Part shown: positions 1 through 4,357 of the stretch, piece after piece
Layout of the letters: every line of letters begins with the position of its first letter
Numbering within the stretch: the first letter of the stretch is position 1
NCBI GenBank assembly: GCA_020026035.1
Contig: JAHHRC010000088.1
Location: 1 to 5,598, forward strand
Direction: 5' to 3'
DNA length: 5,598 bases
Origin: Erysipelotrichaceae bacterium
Lineage (GTDB): Bacteria; Bacillota_I; Bacilli_A; Erysipelotrichales; Erysipelotrichaceae
Translations under genes and position numbers: made by a program
The notes under the pieces: generated by a model
Seen by the model: only the letters and a program-made list of their open reading frames with translations
What the model was told of the DNA's origin: nothing
The model's database searches: none

Positions 1-30
1 ACAAGTACCCCATAAGCATATTTTTATAGA

Positions 31-53
31 AATTGCAACAAAAACTTGCAATT
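31..53. promoter_or_regulatory. Perfect 8-bp inverted repeat overlapping the -35 element of the antitoxin promoter
   Basis: AATTGCAA (31-38) and TTGCAATT (46-53) are exact reverse complements separated by a 7-nt A-rich spacer. The right arm contains the -35 hexamer TTGCAA. A dyad in this position is a plausible operator for a dimeric repressor. It is not followed by a T-run on the + strand, so it is not a good terminator in that direction. The operator role is inference only. Confidence 0.4.
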
Positions 54-73
54 CACTTAAAACCTGCTACAAT
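46..73 (+). promoter_or_regulatory. Sigma-A-type promoter for the RNA antitoxin array and toxin
   Basis: The -35 is TTGCAA (46-51) and the -10 is TACAAT (68-73), with a 16-nt spacer and an extended -10 TG at 65-66 (TGC before the hexamer). The expected transcription start is near position 80, just before the first structured RNA element at 85. It is the only good promoter seen upstream of the array, and the toxin has no separate promoter between the terminator and its start codon. It should therefore drive both. Confidence 0.75.
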
Positions 74-84
74 ATAGTTGTATC

Positions 85-109
85 AAGGTTACCGCACCTT
101 AAAGCGGTA
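85..109 (+). other. Short folded leader preceding the antitoxin repeats, pseudoknot-capable
   Basis: AAGGT (85-89) pairs with ACCTT (96-100), enclosing the loop TACCGC (90-95). That loop is fully complementary to GCGGTA (104-109), which lies three A residues downstream. The order stem-loop-stem-AAA-loop complement is that of an H-type pseudoknot. A real pseudoknot needs at least one unpaired residue between the stems, so about 5 bp of the second helix could form, or the two helices could be alternatives. CCTTAAAGC (97-105) matches the junction sequence of the main repeats, so this looks like a shortened, diverged array unit. Confidence 0.55.
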
Positions 110-243
110 TTAAAGCAGGCGTTTCGCGGCCTAATATCCCAACAGCGAACCTTAAAGCAGGCGTTTCGCGGCCTATTACCCCAACAGCGAAACCTTAAAG
201 CAGGTGTCTCGCCACCTATTATCCCAAGTGTGAAACCTTAAAG
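110..243 (+). repeat. Three tandem antitoxin repeat units of 42, 43 and 43 nt plus a partial fourth
   Basis: Units start at TTAAAGCAGG: 110, 152 and 195, with a truncated TTAAAG at 238. Units 1 and 2 differ by a few bases only; unit 3 is more diverged. Each has AGGY, an 8-nt loop, then RCCT: 117-120 with 129-132, 159-162 with 171-174, 202-205 with 214-217. The loop pairs with the tail: TTCGC (123-127) with GCGAA (145-149), TTCGC (165-169) with GCGAA (187-191), and TCGC (209-212) with GTGA (230-233) using one G-U pair. Pectobacterium ToxI, as I recall it, also has a 4-bp AGGT/ACCT stem with an 8-nt loop. Confidence 0.88.
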
Positions 244-246
244 TTG

Positions 247-273
247 GCAGAGGATTACATCTTCTGCTTTTTT
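247..273 (+). terminator. Intrinsic terminator between RNA antitoxin and toxin
   Basis: GCAGAGG (247-253) pairs with CTTCTGC (261-267) through seven pairs, one of them G-U, around a 7-nt loop, and six T residues follow (268-273). Type III systems characteristically place such a hairpin here, so that antitoxin RNA is made in large excess and the toxin is expressed only by read-through. It ends 14 nt before the toxin start codon. Confidence 0.9.
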
Positions 274-276
274 ACT

Positions 277-282
277 AGGAGG
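277..282 (+). promoter_or_regulatory. Ribosome binding site of the toxin gene
   Basis: AGGAGG lies 5 nt before the ATG at 288 and supports that start. It is a near-perfect Shine-Dalgarno, so toxin output is probably limited by transcription through the preceding terminator and not by translation. Confidence 0.85.
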
Positions 283-287
283 TACGT

Positions 288-860
288 ATGCAACATTTCC
301 AAAATTTCTCTTTTTACACTGTTGATCCAGATTATCTTGCCTATCTGTATCACATCGATTCCGAAGTTTACTTCTCAGAGTCCTACCGCAAGAAAACAAA
401 ACCATTTGTAGGCATTTTAGTTGGCATCGAAGAGTACAATTACTTCATCCCGCTTTCCTCTGCCAAACCGAAACACCTAAAATGGAAAAACTACGCTCCT
501 GACCATATCATAGTTCATGAACTTATTGAAAAAGGCCAAGCCACGAAAAACCAACTCATTAAACCGTACGATAAAACATACGATTTTCACATTTTATCGA
601 TTTTAGACTTCAAGAAAATGATACCAGCGCCAGAAGGATTTTTCGAAGCCATCGATTTCGATGCAATCCCTAACCAAGCGTATAAAATTCTAATCCAAAA
701 GGAATTTGATTTTCTTGAAGCGAGACAAGATAAAGTACTCAAAAATGCAGTATCATTCTACAACAAACAAAAAACTACAAAACTGATCTATCCAGCCACT
801 TGCAACTTCGAGCGACTCGAACAAGCAATGCAGGACTGGATTGCTATGACGCAAAAATGA
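288..860 (+). CDS. toxN: Type III toxin-antitoxin system endoribonuclease toxin, ToxN/AbiQ family
   Basis: This is a 190-aa cytoplasmic protein of usual length for ToxN/AbiQ/CptN toxins, which are sequence-specific RNases that cut mRNAs at A-rich sites and process their own RNA antitoxin. Recognisable family features are the N-terminal FYTVDPDYLAYLYHID (9-24), where ToxN has FYTI..KYIKYLKEFD; KPFVGILV (38-45) followed by YFIPLSS (52-58), matching the family's K-x-F-I/V-G-I and Y-x-x-P-L-T/S-S core; a DFKKMIP segment (107-113), like the family's N/D-x-K-x-M-I-P; and C-terminal TCNF (171-174), also found in ToxN. The serine in PLSS aligns with the Thr-Ser pair of ToxN implicated in activity (from memory). 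The strongest support is context: it directly follows a pseudoknot-forming tandem repeat RNA and a terminator. Expression depends on read-through from the array promoter. The gene looks intact, so the system is probably active. I cannot tell whether it belongs to the ToxIN or the CptIN subfamily. Confidence 0.93.
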   Translation: MQHFQNFSFYTVDPDYLAYLYHIDSEVYFSESYRKKTKPFVGILVGIEEYNYFIPLSSAKPKHLKWKNYAPDHIIVHELIEKGQATKNQLIKPYDKTYDFHILSILDFKKMIPAPEGFFEAIDFDAIPNQAYKILIQKEFDFLEARQDKVLKNAVSFYNKQKTTKLIYPATCNFERLEQAMQDWIAMTQK

Positions 861-885
861 AACGGAGGCCATGCGCCTCCGTTTT
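861..885. terminator. Bidirectional intrinsic terminator between toxin and acetyltransferase genes
   Basis: AACGGAGGC (861-869) and GCCTCCGTT (875-883) form a 9-bp perfect stem with a 5-nt loop. A T-run follows on the + strand (882-885). On the - strand the stem is followed by TCATTTTT, from the A-run at 853-857. The hairpin starts at the base after the toxin stop and ends just beyond the stop of the convergent gene, so it serves both. Confidence 0.85.
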
Positions 886-886
886 A

Positions 887-1462
887 CTATCCAAGCATCT
901 TTTCTCGATACTCTTTCAAGCCATCATAACTTACATAATGACCAATTCCATTTTCATCCACATCTTCTAGTGGTTCCATCCCAAACCCCTTGGTAATCGT
1001 TCGTGCTCCATCCTTACTAACCGCTTCGACATATGCACGCTTTACAACATATCCGTCTTCCTCTTTCTCATCTAACCAAGACGCAAATGCCTTACCAAGC
1101 ATCTTCATGCAGCCACTGTGACGATATTCTTCTTTGATATTCGCTGTATAAAGATAACAGATATTATCATTTCCTTTTTGCATATGAATATTTTTTAAGT
1201 CTTGAAACTTTCCACCTGTTAAATACTCACGCATATTCTTAGAACTTGTAAAAATACAGTTGAAATAACCAACAACCTCATTTTGATTGTCCTTATCCAC
1301 CGCTAAAAACAAGCCTTCCTTCTCCGGTAAAAACAAACTCTTATGATATGCCATAGTCATATGACTTGGATCATCCTTCGGCCATACATCATGGTCCATT
1401 TCCACCATCTTCTTAAACTGTAAATCGTTTACCTCATTATTTTGAACTAACTCTAACCTCAA
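887..1462 (-). CDS. GNAT-family N-acetyltransferase, substrate unknown
   Basis: This is a 191-aa soluble protein with the GCN5-related acetyltransferase layout; the family transfers acetyl from acetyl-CoA to an amine. The N-terminal half (about 1-100) contains LFLAVDKDNQNEVVGYFNCIF-type beta strands (51-71). The acetyl-CoA-binding motif A region is ICYLYTANIKEEYRHSGCMK (101-120), where R114-H-S-G117 fits the R/Q-x-x-G core, followed by helix MLGKAFASWL. Motif B is YVEAVSKDGARTITKGFGME (144-163), with the typical residue pattern ending in GFG. The only in-frame start consistent with a ribosome binding site is TTG at 1462-1460, with AAAGGA (1477-1472) 9 nt upstream. It has its own promoter and converges on the toxin gene. 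GNAT toxins exist, but no partner antitoxin gene is adjacent, so an ordinary acetyltransferase is more likely. Confidence 0.8.
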   Translation of the reverse strand: MRLELVQNNEVNDLQFKKMVEMDHDVWPKDDPSHMTMAYHKSLFLPEKEGLFLAVDKDNQNEVVGYFNCIFTSSKNMREYLTGGKFQDLKNIHMQKGNDNICYLYTANIKEEYRHSGCMKMLGKAFASWLDEKEEDGYVVKRAYVEAVSKDGARTITKGFGMEPLEDVDENGIGHYVSYDGLKEYREKMLG

Positions 1463-1471
1463 AACAAACCA

Positions 1472-1477
1472 TCCTTT
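1472..1477 (-). promoter_or_regulatory. Ribosome binding site that decides the TTG start of the acetyltransferase
   Basis: On the minus strand GGAAAGGA ends at 1472, 9 nt before the TTG codon at 1462-1460. An ATG at 1472-1470 overlaps the Shine-Dalgarno itself and is out of frame with the acetyltransferase (10 nt away), so it is not the start. Confidence 0.65.
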
Positions 1478-1492
1478 CCAATCTCACCTTAT

Positions 1493-1521
1493 ATCTTAGC
1501 AAAGAAACCAATTCCCTTCAA
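1493..1521 (-). promoter_or_regulatory. Sigma-A-type promoter for the acetyltransferase gene
   Basis: On the minus strand the -35 is TTGAAG (1521-1516) and the -10 is TAAGAT (1498-1493), with a 17-nt spacer and an extended -10 TGC just before the -10. Predicted start is near 1486, giving a leader of about 24 nt. A 9-bp direct repeat AAGAAACCA (+ strand, 1502-1510 and 1529-1537) lies in the spacer and upstream of the -35. I saw no equally good promoter for the divergent gene at 1601. Confidence 0.55.
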
Positions 1522-1587
1522 ATTCACCAAGAAACCATTTTTATAAGCCAACACACAAACTCATTAAACTGTATTTATACATTTCAC

Positions 1588-1593
1588 AAGGAG
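1588..1593 (+). promoter_or_regulatory. Ribosome binding site of the zinc-ribbon membrane protein gene
   Basis: AAGGAG lies 7 nt before ATG at 1601 and supports that start. The residues that follow at once (CPNC) are the beginning of a zinc ribbon, which is normally at the extreme N-terminus of such proteins, so the start is secure. Confidence 0.8.
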
Positions 1594-1600
1594 TACAACT

Positions 1601-3241
1601 ATGATTCAATGTCCAAACTGTAAAAAAGAAAACCAAGATGACAATAAGTTCTGTTGCAACTGTGGAACAAAACTAGAACCCACAAACAACGAAAATAGCG
1701 AATCCTTTTCTCCGGCAAAATATCTGCCAGTAGAAAATCCAATGCCTATTCTATATACGAGAATTCACGAATGGATCATGTCCGATGGTTTCTATCACTT
1801 ATTCGCCATTGAACTATTCGTCTTTTTCATCGGCTATTTACTTTCTCTATTTAACGACAAAATGTTGCCATCAATCTTTGCACTAATGCAATTAGTTCTT
1901 GTATTAGCAGCTTACTTTGATCGTAACGATACCATCCAACTACCAGGTAAGAATACCTGTCTTTATTTACTACTAGGCGCATGGGCTCTTGCTCTACCAT
2001 TCCACTTTACCTATACCTATAAGCCAAAACCAAAGCTCAATACCCCTAGTGCGCACACCCAACCTAGCACCAACCAAGAAACCAAAAAGAAAGAAATCGA
2101 TTACTACACCGATTTCAGCACCTATAAACTCGTTGAACAAATTCCAACACCACCAACAAATGTTGCCATTGCAGGTGAATCGAGCAACAGCCTCACAATC
2201 ACCTGTTACAAAATGTCCACAAAAGACTACGAAGACTACAAACAAGCATGTTACGACATGGGATATAACGAAGATATTGACGAACGAAACCGGTCCTTCG
2301 TATCCTACAACGACAACGGTGACCAACTATCCGTTACTCTCAATGAATACGAAGAAACACTCGATATCCACCTAACACTTCCGAAAACTTACGGACAATA
2401 CGATTGGGACTCAAGCAACGCAGCCTTCGTCCTTCCAGAACCAAAATCCAAAGACGGAAAACTTTCCTCATCGGTATCCACTTACTTTGAAGCATCCATC
2501 AGCCAAACAACCCGCGATGACTACAAAGAATATCGCGATACGCTAAAAGAAAAAGGATTCACTCTTGAATCCTCAACGGAATGGGATACCTTCAACGCAA
2601 AAAACCAAGAAGGATACAAAGTCCAACTATCGTACACCCCAAATCACGAAATGAGCATCAAACTAGAAGAACCAATCTACGATGTAGATGTGACCATTGC
2701 ATGCCTTGAAAACCTCGTCTTCTCAAGATACAACGTCAATGTCATCATCGATGGCAGCAACAAAGGAACACTTCCTCACGGTTCCACTGAACGCTACACC
2801 ATGCACGTTAAAAAAGGAACCTACAAAATCCAATTCGAAAGTTCCGAAGACAAAAGTATCATCGGCCAAGTCATTCTCGATATCCACCAAAACGATAGCC
2901 TCATCTATAAACTACACTGCACTAGTACACACATCAGTGTCATCACTGTAAAAGGCGCATTCGCAATCCCTCAACCTGATGAAGCAAATGTCCCTCACTC
3001 CGCAAATGATTACCGTTTCACCAACTATCAACTCGTAGAAAAAAGCTTACGAGATGCGGGTTTCACAAACATCACCTACCAAATCGACTACGACATCATC
3101 TTTGGCATCATTGAAGATGGCGACGTTGAATCTGTCTCAATCAACAACCAAACCATCTTTGAACCAGGAACGATCTTTAAAAAAGACGCCCCAATCGTAA
3201 TCACCTACCACAAATTCTCTTCCGACAATCCGGACAACTAA
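1601..3241 (+). CDS. Zinc-ribbon multi-pass membrane protein with duplicated extracellular domain and PASTA-like C-terminus
   Basis: This 546-aa protein has a cytoplasmic treble-type zinc ribbon with C4-x2-C7 and C18-x2-C21. It is followed by three hydrophobic segments at about 64-84, 89-106 and 119-138, and then a Lys/Pro/Thr-rich linker (141-165). The rest, presumably outside the cell, has a roughly 87-residue domain present twice (about 174-260 and 272-358). Each copy has a D-Y-x-x-Y-x-x-x-x-x-x-x-G-Y/F helix (for example 209-222 and 307-320) followed by strands. Next is a beta-rich domain at about 361-448 with a V-x-V-x-I-D-G-x-x-x-G-T-L turn (378-391), like PEGA-type domains. Last is a PASTA-like domain at about 469-538 (helix NYQLVEKSLRDAGFTNI, then strands ending VITYH). 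Similar zinc-ribbon/transmembrane/repeat proteins are frequent in Bacillota but uncharacterised. I infer an envelope-associated or cell-wall-sensing role. It is followed by its own terminator and is apparently monocistronic. Confidence 0.8.
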   Translation: MIQCPNCKKENQDDNKFCCNCGTKLEPTNNENSESFSPAKYLPVENPMPILYTRIHEWIMSDGFYHLFAIELFVFFIGYLLSLFNDKMLPSIFALMQLVLVLAAYFDRNDTIQLPGKNTCLYLLLGAWALALPFHFTYTYKPKPKLNTPSAHTQPSTNQETKKKEIDYYTDFSTYKLVEQIPTPPTNVAIAGESSNSLTITCYKMSTKDYEDYKQACYDMGYNEDIDERNRSFVSYNDNGDQLSVTLNEYEETLDIHLTLPKTYGQYDWDSSNAAFVLPEPKSKDGKLSSSVSTYFEASISQTTRDDYKEYRDTLKEKGFTLESSTEWDTFNAKNQEGYKVQLSYTPNHEMSIKLEEPIYDVDVTIACLENLVFSRYNVNVIIDGSNKGTLPHGSTERYTMHVKKGTYKIQFESSEDKSIIGQVILDIHQNDSLIYKLHCTSTHISVITVKGAFAIPQPDEANVPHSANDYRFTNYQLVEKSLRDAGFTNITYQIDYDIIFGIIEDGDVESVSINNQTIFEPGTIFKKDAPIVITYHKFSSDNPDN

Positions 3242-3248
3242 ATCAAGC

Positions 3249-3270
3249 AAAAGGGCTAATCGCCCTTTTT
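3249..3270. terminator. Bidirectional intrinsic terminator between convergent genes
   Basis: AAAAGGGC (3249-3256) pairs with GCCCTTTT (3262-3269) around a 5-nt loop (TAATC), with T-runs on both strands (TTTTT at 3266-3270 on +, TTTT from the A-run at 3249-3252 on -). It lies 7 nt after the stop of the membrane protein gene and 16 nt from the stop of the minus-strand gene, so it ends both transcripts. Confidence 0.85.
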
Positions 3271-3286
3271 CTATGCCTTCTCACAA

Positions 3287-4273
3287 TCAATACTGATTCA
3301 TCAATTTCACCATCAGCTCACTACGCAACTCAATTCTTCTTGTAATCGCAGCTAAGTACTCTTGAATCTCATCTTCTCCACGTACACTCTGATTCACTAC
3401 AGAAAACGAATCCAAGTCATACTGTATATGATTCTTCCATAGTGGCTTGACCTGATAACTATCCTCATGCGATAAACGAATACAACTCTTTTCGTAATCA
3501 TACAAATCGACATCTAAACGTTCAAATGTCCCATTCCAATAAATTCCATTTACCATAAAAGGTTCCAAACAATTCACACTCACAAAGTTTGACCACGATA
3601 CCTCAGTCGAATCACGAAAACTTCGAGACCACTTCCGATACAACTTACGCAATCGACCATTTAAACAACACGCCGCTAATTCTTTCTTAGAATACTTCCA
3701 CATCCAATTCGCATGCATCAATTGAAACAAGAACACATCTACATATTGAAACTCCCTAACTCCTTCAATAACCGGTAACACATTGCCAATCGTAAATAAA
3801 CATGCTACATACCGTATAAACATCGGAAACTTCTCATACAACAAATCATAAAACCCAAACACGGAATCATTGGCCGCATAAAACACCGGATCTACATCTT
3901 CCACGCCATACAAACTCGTAACAATCTTTTCCACAAGACCTTCCTGTTTTTCCAACAACACCAAATGATCCATGTACTTATCACACCAATCAAAGCCTTC
4001 CAGCATCTGGTAATAGACATCACGTATCATAGAATTCAATTCTTCAACACATACAAACGACGTATCTTTAAACATCCGTTTCGATTCTTCCACATACTCC
4101 ATATAGGTTAAAACCATACCATCGTCATATCCATCATATGACCCAACCAAAGAACTTCGCCTTGACGCAATAAACCGAAAATACCGTTCAAACCAATGCA
4201 TCGAACGATAGCCTTCTTTCTCTATTACAAGTTCAAACAAGAAATCATGTTTTGGATCCAATAGTTCATACAT
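3287..4273 (-). CDS. Hypothetical protein, 328 aa, family not recognised
   Basis: I do not recognise this protein. It is soluble-looking, with no signal peptide, unusually rich in aromatic residues, and with scattered cysteines (75, 97, 158, 202, 203, 235, 264). Visible parts are an N-terminal stretch with a Trp/Phe/Tyr/Arg cluster (26-39: HWFERYFRFIASRR); a mostly helical middle, including a semi-hydrophobic segment at about 150-169 too short and polar to be a confident membrane span; a basic cluster at 207-220 (RLRKLYRKWSRSFR); and a beta-like region with NGIYWNGTF (242-250) before a helical C-terminus. Start ATG at 4273-4271 has a modest GGTGGTGAG upstream. Only 32 bases separate the start from the terminator hairpin of the preceding minus-strand gene, so its promoter must overlap that hairpin or it is expressed by read-through. 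The long intact frame and flanking terminators argue that it is a real gene. Confidence 0.7.
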   Translation of the reverse strand: MYELLDPKHDFLFELVIEKEGYRSMHWFERYFRFIASRRSSLVGSYDGYDDGMVLTYMEYVEESKRMFKDTSFVCVEELNSMIRDVYYQMLEGFDWCDKYMDHLVLLEKQEGLVEKIVTSLYGVEDVDPVFYAANDSVFGFYDLLYEKFPMFIRYVACLFTIGNVLPVIEGVREFQYVDVFLFQLMHANWMWKYSKKELAACCLNGRLRKLYRKWSRSFRDSTEVSWSNFVSVNCLEPFMVNGIYWNGTFERLDVDLYDYEKSCIRLSHEDSYQVKPLWKNHIQYDLDSFSVVNQSVRGEDEIQEYLAAITRRIELRSELMVKLMNQY

Positions 4274-4305
4274 CTAACTCACCACCAATATACCCATTAA
4301 ACCAC

Positions 4306-4345
4306 AAAAAGCGTAGATTCACACTTTCGCATGTTCTACGCTTTT
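4306..4345 (-). terminator. Intrinsic terminator of the surface protein gene
   Basis: On the + strand AAAAGCGTAGA (4307-4317) is the reverse complement of TCTACGCTTTT (4335-4345), an 11-bp stem with a 17-nt loop. Read on the minus strand it lies 12 nt after the stop of the surface protein gene and ends in TTTTT (4310-4306). It partly insulates the following hypothetical gene. Confidence 0.8.
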
Positions 4346-4357
4346 CATTTCGCTTAT

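Larger units (their letters stand above)
80..273 (+). ncRNA. Type III antitoxin RNA precursor (ToxI/CptI-like repeat array)
   Basis: This is a non-coding tandem repeat RNA that starts at the predicted transcription start and ends in an intrinsic terminator directly before a ToxN/AbiQ-family toxin gene, the defining arrangement of type III toxin-antitoxin loci. It contains a folded leader (85-109), three full units (110-151, 152-194, 195-237) and the start of a fourth (238-243). In known systems the toxin cuts the precursor into single-repeat RNAs that fold as pseudoknots and assemble with toxin into an inactive closed complex. The A-rich TTAAAG found at every unit junction is the natural candidate cut site here (inference). 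Unit length is between the 36 nt of Pectobacterium ToxI and the roughly 45 nt of CptI, nearer the latter, so CptIN-like assignment is possible but not proven. Confidence 0.88.

Noticed and set aside
110..237. CRISPR array
   Set aside because: Units are contiguous and nearly identical over their full length, with no unique spacers, and they lead into a toxin gene after a terminator, as in type III antitoxins.
887..1462. GNAT-type toxin of a second toxin-antitoxin pair (TacT-like)
   Set aside because: TacT-type toxins are paired with a small ribbon-helix-helix antitoxin gene just upstream; none is present at 1463-1600, and the protein looks like an ordinary GNAT enzyme.
1433..1472. Short frame starting at the out-of-frame ATG 1472-1470, overlapping the acetyltransferase start
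   Set aside because: It ends after 11 codons, and its ATG overlaps the Shine-Dalgarno that serves the TTG start, so translation is unlikely.
1502..1537. 9-bp direct repeat AAGAAACCA (1502-1510 and 1529-1537) as an operator
   Set aside because: It flanks the acetyltransferase -35 element, but it is short, A-rich and not a dyad; two copies in AT-rich intergenic DNA are within what chance could give.
1994..2375. Overlapping frames on both strands inside the zinc-ribbon protein gene, and a further one at 2697-2951
   Set aside because: They lie wholly within a well-supported gene with a ribosome binding site and recognisable domains; their translations are low-complexity and show no family features.
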